DNA from: Camillea tinctor
Lineage: Eukaryota; Ascomycota; Sordariomycetes; Xylariales; Xylariaceae
DNA length: 64,000 bases
Direction of reading: 5' to 3'
NCBI GenBank assembly: GCA_022578605.1
Contig: MU394075.1
Coordinates: 186,001 to 250,000, forward strand
Shown: positions 1 to 12,114 of the stretch, one piece after another
How positions within the stretch are numbered: position 1 is the stretch's first letter
Layout: each line of letters starts with the position of its first letter
Position numbers and translations under genes: made by a program
The notes under the pieces: model-generated
Seen by the model: only the letters and a program-made list of their open reading frames with translations
Databases searched by the model: none
What the model was told of the DNA's origin: nothing

Positions 1-2418
1 GCCTATGTGAAAACTACTTCTTTTGTTTGTGTGCGTATTATGAGCACGCCGCGTGTATATAGCGGCCCGTTTGCTGGAAATAGCAACTAGCCCCGCCAGA
101 CCCCTCTTCCCTTAAGATGCTCGATTCCAGGAAACTAGAAAGTGCTCATGACCAGGTGCAGTAAAAGACTGAAACAGAGAGCGAGAGCGAGAGCAAGTTG
201 CGCTATCTCGACCTGATATCTCATGACGCTGCGGGTGGATCGAGATGTGATACCGAGACCCTGGGTCGATTTCCCGGCCGCCGCAATTCTTGATTCTGCA
301 CCTAGTCACGCGACGTTCTATTCCCTTTTCCGCCTTCGCCGGGGCTTGGTTCCCTTTTTCGTGCCGCTGGCGCCGTTTTCTAGAATTCAAGATTGTGGGG
401 CTATGTGCCATCTTATACTACAGGACACATCCACACTCCGTAGATATAGGTCTAGTTGATTGCACCACTATCAGACTATTGAGCAGCCACCGTACGAGAG
501 AAGTGCTACGTCCCAAGAACATTACAGTCCAGTAATAAGTCTCCCCAGACGCCAGGGAGACAGGAAGGAACAAGAGGAGACGCCCCGTGAGCCAGTCCAA
601 CTTGTAAACATCACATCATCGCTGGTAGTAGGTGTGGTGGTGGTTTACCATCGCAGTCATAGAGTCAACCTCCCTGCACCTTGCCTAACCCATCTCGCCA
701 CCGACAGCATGCAGGTGGGCTAGAAAAAAACGGCCTTCTATGCATGTATGTTTTTATGGCTAGCGCGTCTATTTCATACCTAGTGGTGTGCGGCAGCTCT
801 ACGTGGATGCAGAATGTGACTCGGAAACCCGGCTCATTCTCCTCGGTGGCTTACAATGGGATAAGCGCGATTAATAGGACAAATCAAGCTTCTATTTTGG
901 TATAAGCTTATATCAATTACCCTTCTAGTCTTAGACAGATAGTTACAAATGAGTGACTTTTTTATGTCGCCTTTTTTCTTAACATTGAAAATCGTATTAG
1001 GAGTTGCACGTTCTATAAGCTCGTTAGGTTAGGATGATATTTCTTTCTATGCATATGCGGGCAGATCCTATTCGGTAGAGGTTTTCTAAGTAGCCAGCCG
1101 TATAGTATAGGAGAAATACCGAAGGTCGAATATCTAGTCTGGGAACATATTTCAAGACGGATGCCTGTCTACCTTGATGAAGGTGATATACAAGTGTGCA
1201 ATATCAGTGGTAGTTATGACTTCGTCTTTCCCTTCGAGTCCCTAGCAATATTTATTATTGTTGCTTAAAGTATCTCTGTTACGGACATTTCGCATCTGGA
1301 CTCTATTAGTAATACCCCCCTAAATCAATGTCAGAGTTCTTCTTGAGTTTAAAATTTTCAGGGTTGATCATAGCCATATATATCAAGAATCTCCTCCCGG
1401 GAGGAACCGCCATGGGTAGTGCACTTTTGACCAGCTATCCCACAAGGGTAGGAACCTACGGTTGTCAATGAAGGTCAAATATAGAGGCGGAGTCGAAGAT
1501 TTCATAAAGGCATATTACTAGAGGGCTCTTGGTCCTTGGAACGATATTGCAGTCTTAGGAAGAGCTAGCTCACCATACAGGGGGAAGATACTCGGACTCA
1601 TAGTTCTGCAGATCGTTGGATGCGTGTACGTACATGTTTAAGAAGTAATAACAATATGTACCTAGGTATGGATTCTCCTGATTTTCTTGCATATGTAGAT
1701 AAATGGCGGCTTAGGCAAGAGGAATATGAGCCTTAGAGAATATATTTTTCATCTATTAAAAAAAAAATACTCTTTACATACGCACGTAGACAGTCAGTAG
1801 CCCAGTTTCGACACCGATATAGTGTGGCATAGCGCAGTTGGAGGAAGTTTGAACAAACAGGTCCTGCCCGTGTGTACTTAACCCCTATTGTCTTTAAGAA
1901 AAAGAACATGAAGAGTATCCTTGTGCTAGAACTTCTCTCATTCCTTACTTCCTTCATGCCACAATTATAGACAACTCACTCCCCAGCATGGTGCTAACCT
2001 GCCTACGGTCATAAAGGGTATTGATATCCTCTACTATATCTTAGCAACCTCTCTTTCCCTCCCAACGATCCCAACGAAGCACTCTCTTGTACTGCCTATA
2101 TGAGATAACATATACTACTAATACCGAATGTGGGGATTTATAAAGGAGTGGAGCCTCCCGTTGTTTCTAATTTTGCTTTGTGCCTTTTCGCCTCTCCCGT
2201 CTTTGCATAAGGAAGCTTATGTGGCTGTTTCTTAATAAAAAGAAAATAGCATAATTAGTATTATTATCTATGCGTAGGTAACTACCATATAGAGAGATAT
2301 GTTTGTGAATCGTAAAAGCCTGCTGACGACTAAGCTGTACACGATTCGGTAGATAGGTATTGATTCTAAGGGTCCCGGGAAGTGGGTAGACAAGCTCCCT
2401 CCTATGCTTATGTAGATG

Positions 2419-2436
2419 TACCTACCTACCTACCTA
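2419..2436. repeat. CCTA microsatellite
   Basis: About four and a half CCTA units. The same tetranucleotide, or its complement TAGG, recurs as short arrays at 3150-3161, 3291-3306 and 17281-17296, and as two-unit pieces elsewhere in the first 30 kb. Confidence 0.8.
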
Positions 2437-5365
2437 TAGTACAATGCATGTCTATTGGCCTCCCTAACTGAGTGTGCATTTCTGATACTCGTAGACTGCT
2501 TATTGGCTCACCAACCCACGCAGAGCCTCCGACAATCAACGACCTCAAGCTTTTACATGATACCGCATTACGTACCTACATACTCCGTCTTCCATCCCTC
2601 CAAACCCTCTCCCCCTTTCTCAGTGCTAACTCTATAACCTAAATGGCTCCATACCAGCGCGTCCACACCAGCAGCTATAGATTATACTTCGTAATTTACC
2701 TGTCCTCAGGTTTAAGTTTCCCAGGACCCCGTCACGATAAAACAACAACAATACAAACACCTAAACTCTATGCACCCCCTGAGTCTTGGCATCCGGAAGG
2801 AGTAAAAGAGAAATAAAATAAATAAAAAAAAGCTTTTTCTTTTGGTTGCCTATGTTTCGCGCAACCCGAACCGCAATTAACCCTTACTTGCGGTGCCCTA
2901 TAATGCGCGCTATATCAGAACCAGGTATGAGGTAGCTATCGCAGAACTTACTTCTTTTCCTCTTCTCTCGGCCGGGGTTTCCATCGCATCTTTTTCTTTT
3001 TCGTCTTCGGCTGTCTCTCCTTCATTCTCGCTAACCCACCCCCTTGTTTCCGTTCCCGTAGGTGGGGGGTGGGCTTGGATGGACTTACCTACGTATACCC
3101 TCATATTGATCGTATTAATATTAGTTTAGTTTAGTTATGAGGCCTGTACGTAGGTAGGTAGCCCCCCCTTTACTATTCTACTAGTATTCTACCTAGACCA
3201 AGGTGTAAGTAACGCACGTGTAAAAAATCCAAACCTTGCTGTTACCTACCACCCTTACATTCCTACATACATATAGGTTCTTAGGTTACATACCTACCTA
3301 CCTACTAAACCTAACCTGTACACGGAATTAGCGCGCGCGAGAGAGCTCTACGGCCCCCCATCCCGGCCCTTGAATCCCGCCGCTAAGCAGGTTAAGTAAC
3401 GAACATCAGGTACATACGTATCTATGTGTCTATAACTCTGGACCGGTCTAGGTGATCGATGTTCACGGCTGGTGTTTATTGTCCTATAGCTATTTTGGTA
3501 TATTTTCAATTTTACCCTCTTTCCTCTCTTCGTCCTTTTAGACTTACTTTTTTAGTTCTTGTTTCAGGTCCCCCACCCCCGTCGAGGGCTCGGAATTAAA
3601 GCTTGATTTTCTTTTGGTTGGTAATTCCTTGGGTTAAGTTGCGAGACCATACCAGACATACCTAGACCCCCGAACCTGCCTTACGTATTCTGGTCTGATT
3701 TTTGGAATGTTTATGTGTAGATATCTTGTCTACGTAAGTCATAGTATATTTATGGGGTGGGTTACAATTATTTCCGGTTTAAGGGGTTCCAATTGCTCGT
3801 GAGAGAAAGGTGGAGGGACTTCACCCTATCTACCTGGGCAGGGACCCTCTCTCATCTCGCTCGGTGGTATAGCCGCACGTGTCGTGGGACCAGGGAGGGG
3901 GGAAACAGGAGGATGCAGAGAAGGTTCTTTTTACGTCTGTGGGCAGCGTTATTTCATTTTCTTTTTCTCTTGGAGACCGTGCTCGGATGTCGTGATTTAC
4001 CTGTCCGCCTGGCGTGATGACCGGAACCGTACCACGTGTGTGCGTGTGTAAGGGGGGGAAGAAAAGAGAGAGAGAGACAAAATGAGGGAGGCATGGATGG
4101 AAAGAGAGATATAGAATCTTACAATGTGCGTTGAAACTGCGAGATGTGGTATGACGCAAAACTCTTTTCTTTACCCTGATAGAGAGAAAGGGAGGCTGAT
4201 AAGAAACATGAGAGAAGGAAAGTTAATTATGCCTGGATCAACATCATGTAATGGGGTAGGGCCAGTTACGGGTTGTACTATATGCGAACGGAAACGAAGA
4301 TCGTCTTGGGGGTCTGGGATTTGGGTTGGTGTATCAACTTTATCTAACATACCATCCATCGGTGATCATCGGGTGAGCGGCAAGGAAAAGGTGTGTATTG
4401 TATGGATGTAGTATTATTCTATTTTCCTTCTCTCCATTTTCTATTTCTTTTTTTCTCTGTCTTTCCTTTTTGAAACTCTTGGTCTTTTTGCTAAGCAATG
4501 AAATACAAAGTACCTACCTAAGTATAGGTAGTTATGCAATGTATATGTATGTGTATCTATACACCATATGTATTGTACTTTTATAAATAAACTTGATGGG
4601 CTAAGCGTGTAAGTGAAAAAAAAAACACTAACCTAGGTGTGTAGCACCTACAGTAACTCTATGTTGTCTGTCTGTACGGAGATACCCGCGTAAGGAATTA
4701 TGGATTAACAATTTTAAAACCTTCTCATTACTAACTAAAAGAAATAATAATAATAATAAAGGGTGTTTACGTGGTCACAAGATTTAAAGTAAAATAAAAT
4801 CGGAAAAAAAAAGAAAAAAAAGTACAAGAAAGCATTAGTAACTAGAGTTATGGTGATGTATTTCCTTTTTCATTACCTAGTATGTAGTGTATATGTACCA
4901 AGTATTCCGAGCCAAGACCGTTGTTGTGTGCAATTACTGGGGCTGATCCATGTTTCGGTTTTAGGTTTTTGTCTCGACTTTGTTTGTCTTCCTCTTTCTA
5001 TCTCCTCTCCTCGCCCCTTCTTGTTGGCCCCCCATGCACCGATGTGGAAAGCCAAAAGGCAAGGGAGGGAAGGCAGGCAGGGAGAGAGGGACCATCAAGG
5101 GTTATTGGAAGGGAATGGGGGGAGAGGTGCTAGACCCAGACGGGTAAATGTATAATCTCCGGCCAGATAGCCGGATGTAGGCAAATCGATGTAGATGGGT
5201 TATGTGGTACTCCGTACACTGTACACTACATAGGTAGGTACATGACCATAACTACATAGGATAACCTGGATAGGTTATGTAGTTTTCCATGGAGTACAAC
5301 ATGAGCATGAGTGTAGTTATGTTATGTCATGTTATGTTACTCTTGTTCCTACGCGGCAATTCATT

Positions 5366-5384
5366 AAAAAAAAAAAAAAAAAAA
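5366..5384 (+). repeat. Poly-A tract (19 A)
   Basis: Uninterrupted run of 19 adenines in gene-free DNA. No target-site duplication or element body was recognised next to it, so there is no support for a retroposed tail. Confidence 0.85.
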
Positions 5385-5965
5385 GAACCCTGGTAAACAA
5401 TATCCTATATGCACACAATGGAAGTACATAGGTAACTTAACTGTAACGTTTATGTAGCTCCATAGGTTATGTACGTACGTATGTTTTTCTTTTTCCTTTT
5501 TAGAGTGGTTTGCATGCAAAAAAGTTATCTAAGGTAACATAAGTATAGACCTTATTTCCATTCTTGCATACCATACAACACAGTATATCCATACTTTATC
5601 GCCCTCTTCGTTTAGTCAAGGTTACTTTTTAGTGTAGGATACGGACCACTGGATCGGCCATGGTAATCGACTGATATCAAATCACCAATCATGGTTTTTT
5701 ATTTCTTGTTTGCTACTTACCTTCAACCCCCCCTAGCCCGGCCGGGTAACATTGGTAATTAGTTGTGTAAGGTGCATTTTCCTTCAAGTTTTTAGTCTCG
5801 GCTCTGCAGTAGTTGGTTGCGTGTAATTTTGTTACTTATTACCCTGTCAGTTTGATTTCTACTCGGGAGCCATCACAGTAGGTACCTAAGTGAATAAGGT
5901 ACATAACCTAACCTACATAGTCCTGCTGCATCTAGCCTGTGTTTCCGTTCTTGTGATTACCTAGG

Positions 5966-5987
5966 TACCTGCTCAGTGGAGCAGGTA
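5966..5987. repeat. Short perfect inverted repeat (hairpin)
   Basis: Nine-base arms TACCTGCTC and GAGCAGGTA separated by the four bases AGTG. The arms are perfectly complementary. There is no adjacent gene and no downstream U-tract, so no terminator role is claimed. Confidence 0.6.
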
Positions 5988-6308
5988 TGGAAGTAAAGCT
6001 TAGGTACTTACCTAATGCGATTAACCTATACGTACCTAATGTATGTAGGTTATGTACAAAAGTATATACGAAATACGCTACCACTACTTAAGTACTAGTT
6101 TCAAGCAACACGTAAACTAGGTATAAGGTTAACCTAGATAAGAATGAATCAATCGGGCGGTGCCCATGCGGAGTCTCGATTAGTGGCCTAGGTGTGAAGA
6201 TTCGCATGCGTAACCCACAAAATGTATACGCGGCAACCTAAATTGTGGAGTTAGTCTAGTGTAAGTGGTCCTCTTTTTTTTTTCCCTTCTCTTTCCTACC
6301 CCCGGATA

Positions 6309-6332
6309 AGCTTGAGCTTGAGCTTGAGCTTG
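6309..6332. repeat. AGCTTG tandem repeat, 4 copies
   Basis: Four perfect hexamer copies between two T-rich tracts in gene-free DNA. Simple sequence repeat with no function inferred. Confidence 0.85.
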
Positions 6333-6448
6333 TATTTTTTTTTTTTTACGCTTAAATTTGTCGAGCTAAGGAGAGGGGAGGTTACAACCGTTTGTTCCCT
6401 AGCCGAGTTAAAATAAAACTTAATAAGAAAAAGAGAACTGCACTATTA

Positions 6449-6471
6449 TCGAACGAGCAAATATCGTTCGA
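6449..6471. repeat. Short perfect inverted repeat TCGAACGA / TCGTTCGA
   Basis: Eight-base arms with a seven-base spacer (GCAAATA). It could be a dyad binding site or a chance hairpin. It lies about 0.9 kb beyond the 3' end of the WOPR gene. Confidence 0.5.
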
Positions 6472-7331
6472 GTTTTGGAATTTTGGGTTTTTCCTAAGCT
6501 TATGCGTTTTGCGTTTCGAGTTTCGTAAACGTCGACGAACTAGGGGCAAGGAAAGTTAAAATAAAATAAAAATTATATATAACAATGGGCTTGGCTTGCT
6601 TTAAGATGATGATCCTAGCCCACCCCTCTCCGGGGATAATTCGATAAAGGCAAGATTTGACGGGATGGGATGGATGATCGGTCGCATGGGTCCAACTCGT
6701 CTGTTTGATGTGCCCTGCATGCCGCGAGAAGGAAATCCCATACAACGATTAGTTAAACTTTGGTCAAATCTCGTCATACCGATGGCCAAAACCGTATTAC
6801 CTCTCTTCTAGGCTGGTTACATGTAGGTTAGAGCCTTGCGTAATGACCCCCCTTATGAAAATAAATAGCACCATTCACGAAAAGGGGTGGAAGATGGGAA
6901 TGGACCATGAGTAGTACAAAGTACTTTGCGTGCAATACTTATTGATGCTATCTAGGCTCGGCTTGGTACTGAACAACTCCGACACAAATCCTTAATCGCG
7001 GTCCCGTGCTGTAGAAGTATCGCGCCAGACATATGTAACAAAACTATATACATGAGTGTCGAGGATGAATACATCCTCACATTACTGTCGTGCAAAAGCA
7101 AATTAGCCCCCAACGCCCTCTGGTTACCGTAGTGACCATATGTAAATGCGCGCTGCCGTATGACTGATAAAAAGAAAAACAGAACCGAGCAGAGAAGAAG
7201 TAAGAAAGAAAAAAAATGGAAAAGAAACCGATCCGATTTGCAAATGATGTATCGACCCAGCCCTAGCAAATTTTGGATTCCCATGCGCCTGAATAATGCA
7301 GTGATGATGTGCCCAATAACCCTATGCCCCC

Positions 7332-8669
7332 TTAAATGCAGAACTTACGATCTAGAGATCGAAGTGCTCGTGCATCTTCTCCACGGAACATGTCACTACC
7401 AGCCGGGGGACCATTAGTTCCCGTGGTCAATGCTCTAGGAGAGCTGCTGGCGCTGTTGCAGCTGGCTGGGTTCGCGCTGCTGGGCTCTGAGTTGGCCGGT
7501 GTCGGGTGAAGCAAGAGGGCTGATAGGCTAGCCTTGTTAGTGTTGCTGCCGTTGCCATTGCCATTGGTACTACCCGCATCCGAGCCCGAAGTTCTCGGCG
7601 GGGACACCGAATATGTTCTTGGTGGCGTGAGGCCTCGCGTAGTGGGAAGCATCGCCGGGAGAGGGCCCTGGGGGTTGCGGGCACTCGTTGTAGAAAGACG
7701 AGGATCAATCATGACAGCCTGGGCCGCCTGGACTTGAAGCTGCTGGGCTCGTGGCGATAGGCTCGGGGCACGGCTAGGCACTTGGTGGTAGGGCCTGCTG
7801 ACCGCAGTAGGTGGAGGAAGTCGATCGTTCTCGTAAGGGCTAATCGCCTTGGGGTAGATGGGGGCTTGGCTGGCCGGTACCGAAGTTGGTAGTGGAAGCT
7901 GGGCGGGCGGTCTCTGGACAGCAGCCGGCTGCGGTCGGGGCTGTGGCTTCATCTCGGGTGTAAGCTTGCCATGCGTCCAGGGTGGAGTATGGTTAGGCGA
8001 AGGTGGCCATGGACCCATCCAAGGAGTGCCCCAGGGATATCCGTAACCCGGCTGCTCTGGCGGCCCATTGTTGGCGGTATTGTTATTATACGGCTGCATC
8101 GGGGTCCTCGTCAGCGCAGGCGGGCTGGCATCGTGTAGACTGGACTCTGGGTACATTCCCTTCGCTGGGATAATGTGTCGAAGCTGAGGGTCGGTGCTAG
8201 GCTGAGGAAGGTCCGGAGCACCAGGATGAGGCCGCGAGTAGTAAGATATCAGGTGCAGGTGCTGGCCCTGAGATGTTGTGATACTAAATGACTGCTTCAT
8301 AAGCCCGTCTGCCTTGTATCGGTAGCCTTCGGGTTCGCCGTCCGGGTCTTCGTCACTAAGTCGACCGCTGTCCGGCGTCCGTCCGTTGGTTCGTCGAGCG
8401 CTGCCAAATCCACTGCCTCGCTTGCCCTCCATCTCTCGGTAGGTCAGAAAACTGCCCGAAACCCTGCTGGCGCTCCAAGACTTCCCATCGGTCCACCGGC
8501 GCATGCCGGCTTCCCGCTCATCCCATACAAATACTGAGCCAGATCTGATGGACTGGCGTTCCTTCTCCGATAGTCGTCGCTGAACACGCGGCAGCAGACC
8601 TAGCCGGCAGGCTTCGAAAAGCTTGATGGCATCGGCCGGTGTCCGTACGAAGCCGTGATATGTCTCCAT
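7332..8669 (-). CDS. WOPR-domain transcription factor, Gti1/Pac2 family (Pac2-type)
   Basis: Encodes a 445-residue, intronless protein expected to bind DNA in the nucleus through a WOPR box. Founding members (S. pombe Pac2/Gti1, Candida Wor1, Histoplasma Ryp1, Fusarium Sge1) control sexual development, morphology or virulence programmes. The first WOPR half is residues 1-85: METYHG start, DAI.LFEACRLG, the SEKERQSIRSGSVFVWDE stretch, RRWTDGKSWSASRV (57-70), then FLTYREMEGKR. An acidic linker with a DEDPDGEPEG stretch follows. The second half begins at YRYKADGLMKQSFS (116-129) and runs to about residue 180 (HLHLISYYS, then LRHIIPAKGMYPES). The remaining 265 residues are rich in P, Q, S and N and look disordered, with an NGNGNGSN run near the end. 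The METYHG/VQRRLSEKERQ wording is that of the Pac2 subgroup rather than Sge1/Ryp1. The first ATG is chosen because the WOPR box starts at residue 1. The nearest recognised gene upstream is 22 kb away. Confidence 0.93.
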   Translation of the reverse strand: METYHGFVRTPADAIKLFEACRLGLLPRVQRRLSEKERQSIRSGSVFVWDEREAGMRRWTDGKSWSASRVSGSFLTYREMEGKRGSGFGSARRTNGRTPDSGRLSDEDPDGEPEGYRYKADGLMKQSFSITTSQGQHLHLISYYSRPHPGAPDLPQPSTDPQLRHIIPAKGMYPESSLHDASPPALTRTPMQPYNNNTANNGPPEQPGYGYPWGTPWMGPWPPSPNHTPPWTHGKLTPEMKPQPRPQPAAVQRPPAQLPLPTSVPASQAPIYPKAISPYENDRLPPPTAVSRPYHQVPSRAPSLSPRAQQLQVQAAQAVMIDPRLSTTSARNPQGPLPAMLPTTRGLTPPRTYSVSPPRTSGSDAGSTNGNGNGSNTNKASLSALLLHPTPANSEPSSANPASCNSASSSPRALTTGTNGPPAGSDMFRGEDARALRSLDRKFCI

Positions 8670-9500
8670 GATGAGAGTGTGGATGTGTCAATAGGGTGTA
8701 GAGGGTTATGATGTGTGGGAAAAGATGGGAGAAAAATAATTAGGGCAAGATCGAAAGGGTAATAAGAAAAAAATAAAAGGCCCAAGACGTGATACCAAGT
8801 CTCCAAGTCGGGCCAATATCCCTTCTTGTAGTCCAGCCCTTCCACCACGACGGCTCCACTGGATCCTCAGCCGTGGGTCATTCAGAGCGACGGCGACGGA
8901 TCACACTATCGAAGTGGGGAAGCGAATAAGCTTGGGTGGTTAATTTTTTTCTTGGGAACCTAGGCGCAGGGTTGTGAGATAGCTGCGTCTTGGCGGTTTC
9001 CAATGATGAGCAATTCGAGTCGACGCGGCCCCAGACAATACGACTGATGAGACGCTGCGCAACTCCAGGTTCGTGGGTCCCCTTGAAAACGCACTGTTAG
9101 TCTTTCTCAAGTAATTCCGGAGCTGAGAAGGAAATATTGGCTGACGGTGGGAATAGAAATCAAGATAAAAATAAATAATGACAATAATAAAAACAAAAAG
9201 CTTGTTTCAATGGGGTTGGAAGGGATTTGCGCATGAGGTATAAGGTAGAATAGGCCATCTGCGTGCTATGAAGAAGTTTTGACAGGCTTGCGAGACGTGC
9301 AGGGTATGGAAATCGGCAGCTGTGGACGGAGTTGCGAGGCCAGATTATAATACACTGGTATATCTAATGTGCGTGTGCATGTATATATAGATATAGATAT
9401 ATAACCTGACACGGCAACAAGCCCGCCCCGCAAAGCGCCCGAGACGTAGACAGCGGCCACGCAGACACGCGGACACGCACACGCAAAACCTCGAGAAGGG

Positions 9501-9526
9501 TTTTTTTTTTTTTTTTTTTTTTTTTT
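9501..9526 (+). repeat. Poly-T tract (26 T)
   Basis: Run of 26 thymines, about 0.8 kb upstream of the WOPR start codon (A-tract on the gene's sense strand). Poly(dA:dT) tracts exclude nucleosomes in fungal promoters; a role here is inference. Confidence 0.85.
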
Positions 9527-10109
9527 CAATTGGAGCCACCAAAGGCGTGAGATACTTGCCAGTAAGTGAGGTGTCTCGACTTACACTTACATACTCCAAG
9601 CCTTGGTTGCCCTGCGCTGCACATAGTTCCGAATGAGGGTAAAACAATATAAATCACTTTAGAAAAAAAGAAGAAAAAATAATACATACCTTTTTAACAG
9701 AGGAAGAATCAAAGGCCGAGAATGTGTAGATAGATTATTGCCCGGAGGTGAAAGAAAAGGAAAAAAGACCCCAACCAGAATAGGGAAATCTACCGGAGTG
9801 AGGCGTCTCGGATTCGGAATGTGGGAGAAACGGTAAGGTTAGGCTCGATCAAGCCATGCATTCAACCCCGAGATAAAGTCCTAGAATAAACCTGTTGGTG
9901 AATGAAAAGAGAGAGAGGGAAAAAAAAAAAGAAAAGATAATGGTTATAACTTCCGGGTTTTTTTTTACTTGATAGTGACCCACTGACTAGATTAAGAGAG
10001 GAGAAAGGGATGGATGGAGGGGAAAAAGAACGGGACGGTGACGGATGGTAGGTTGAACAAGGTTAAGATTTAAGTTGATGCTTTTTGGGTCTGGTTGGCG
10101 CCGTTGATG

Positions 10110-10133
10110 GGGGATGTGGATGGGGATGTGGAT
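10110..10133. repeat. 12-bp tandem duplication GGGGATGTGGAT x2
   Basis: Two perfect copies in direct tandem followed by a further G-run. Located in the WOPR upstream region. Confidence 0.75.
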
Positions 10134-10189
10134 GGGGGAAAGAAGGCTTGAAAGCTGAATTTAGATTTGGATTTGAGCTATGCTTACTT

Positions 10190-10640
10190 ACTTTTTTATT
10201 TTATTTTTCCTTTTTCTCTTTTCTTTTTAGCTTGGATCGTCAAGTTAAAATCAATTGACTTGACTTTTTCTTTTTTTTTTACCTTTCTCTCTCTTTTGCT
10301 CGAGTCAGGTGTTTCGCTTTTTTTCTTTTTTTTCTCCTTTTCTTTTCTTTTCTCTCTCTTTACTTCTCTTTTTATTTTTCCTTTCTTCTCAAACTCCTCT
10401 CGATATATGATGCCGAACAAGGTGGCTTGCCGAGAATAAGTGGTCCGTGATATATGGAGGTGAGCTGGAGCTGAACGAATCTCTCTACCTAGACTTTTCT
10501 TTCGTTTTTTTTTCTTCGGTTTGGCTGCTTCTTTGTTCTCTTGGCTTAATTGCTGTTCCTAATTTTTCCTTCTCAATTTTTTCTTTCTTCGATTTCCTTC
10601 AATCGAGATCCCCTTGGTTAGTACCTTTCTTTGGTTTCGT
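10190..10640. other. Pyrimidine-rich strand-asymmetric tract
   Basis: The plus strand is dominated by T and C in long runs such as TTTTTCCTTTTTCTC for most of 450 bases, so the WOPR sense strand is purine-rich. Long open frames through it encode mostly F, L and S on one strand and K and E on the other. They are composition artefacts, not genes. Confidence 0.7.
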
Positions 10641-11749
10641 GCCGAGCTGAATATTGAACTATCAATGTCGAGATATGTCAAATGAATATCGACCTGTCAA
10701 CAGTAGATCGATGTAACCAAAGGTGGGACGGCAGAGAAAAGAAAAGAGACAGGTAGGTAGATAATCCACAGATCAAAGAGGGGAATATGCAGGTTATCAA
10801 ATGAATTGATAGACAAATGTAGGATGCTTGCTCTACCAGTCAATCAACTCTACCAAAACCCTCAAAGGCTGAGATAACAGGGAGAAACTTGAGAGGGTGT
10901 GCAAGGCGCGGGCGATGTCATGTATTATGTATGTGTTGGTTGGTTGGCATGAGGTGAGGTAAGGTTGAACTAGTCAAGGGAGGGTGGAATTGATTAGGTA
11001 TTCTTCCTCTTTTTTTTCTCTTTTCTTTTTTTATTATGACGAGATGGAGTTGGTTTTGGTTTTGGTTAGGTTTGGTTTGGAGAGGAAAAGGTTGCGGGAA
11101 AGGGAAGTGCAACAAATAAGGTAACGATAAGCTTCCCAATTAATTCAAGCTTATTTTGCACTGCAGCGGACCTTTTTTTAATTTTTTTTTTTTCCTTTTC
11201 TGTTTTTAAAGTCTTTTCTTAGTGCACCTTCTCTTTTTTTATCCTCTATTGTTCTACGCTAACTAGGGTAGTTTAGCGTACTATGTAATGTATGTGGTGT
11301 GGTGTAGGTAGTGTGGTGTAGTGAGTGAATGTATTTCGGCATGTACTGTACGTACCTACCGTACCAGTGCAGCTTGCATGGACCAGGGCCGTATTCAAGG
11401 TTTAGGTAGGTGTAGGCTTGCAGGGGTTGTTTAATGCCACCCGCCCGCCAAGACCAAAGTTACTGTGTCTCCACTGCACTAGAGCCATCGGCTACCACAG
11501 TAGCAGTTGTAGTCTTGTAGTCTATGTAGATGCTGACACAATAGCAGCGAGCGCCAATGATAGTGACCATGATTGAACTGGTGGGACCTTCAGTGGGAAA
11601 AATAAAGCCTACTGGACTAATGCCGTTAGTATGTACCTATGCAAAAGGGAAAAGACAAAAAAAAAGAAAAGAAAAAAGTACCTGGCACTTTTTTGTGTAC
11701 CTCTGCCGCTGCTCTTATTCTCCCTTTTTATTTTTCCCTTTGAACTTTC

Positions 11750-12114
11750 TACTCCGTACTAAATAGATCTTCATGTTCCCATAGTACTCCGTAATTATTT
11801 ATTTCCACTACATTACAACATAACTTGAAATACCCCCCACACTTTCGACGCTACTATAAAAAAAGAAGAAAAAAAAGAAGCATAAAAATACGACGCAAAG
11901 AAGAGACAGAAAAGGAAAACCGTATTTCAATGCAGCAATAGCAGCAAGGAGGCGGATGTCGGATATCTAAGATTCGGCAGAGTAAATCTCCTGGAATTTC
12001 CAGGTATCTTAGCCTTTCGCTTCCTGGTAACTTAGGTAATTATAGACATGTGCATACCAATACCATGCCTACCATAACTTAACTTACAACTACAACTACC
12101 ATATTTACGGAGTA
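11750..12114. repeat. Cluster of TACTCCGTA / TACGGAGTA motifs
   Basis: Exact copies at 11750 and 11785 (TACTCCGTA) and at 12106 (TACGGAGTA, reverse orientation), with one more at 5208. This 9-mer is an incomplete dyad. Repeats of this type are scattered through intergenic DNA of several ascomycetes; no function is claimed. Confidence 0.55.

Larger units (their letters stand above)
1..7331. other. Gene-free region downstream of the WOPR gene
   Basis: I see no protein gene here. All open frames are short, lack recognisable domains and have no convincing splice structure. The stretch holds a 19-A tract (5366-5384), CCTA/TAGG microsatellites (2419-2436, 3150-3161, 3291-3306), a TTTAG run (3121-3136), an AGCTTG repeat (6309-6332) and two perfect short inverted repeats. 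Base composition is mixed rather than RIP-like: cytosine and CpA are common, unlike in the island at 43.5-49.8 kb. A noncoding RNA cannot be excluded from sequence alone. Confidence 0.6.

Noticed and set aside
3121..3136. TTTAG run considered as a telomere-like repeat
   Set aside because: The fungal telomere unit is usually TTAGGG. Only about three imperfect units occur, inside ordinary sequence.
10167..10439. 90-codon frame rich in F and L that could be read as a membrane protein
   Set aside because: It is the direct translation of a T/C-rich tract; the hydrophobic content comes from composition.
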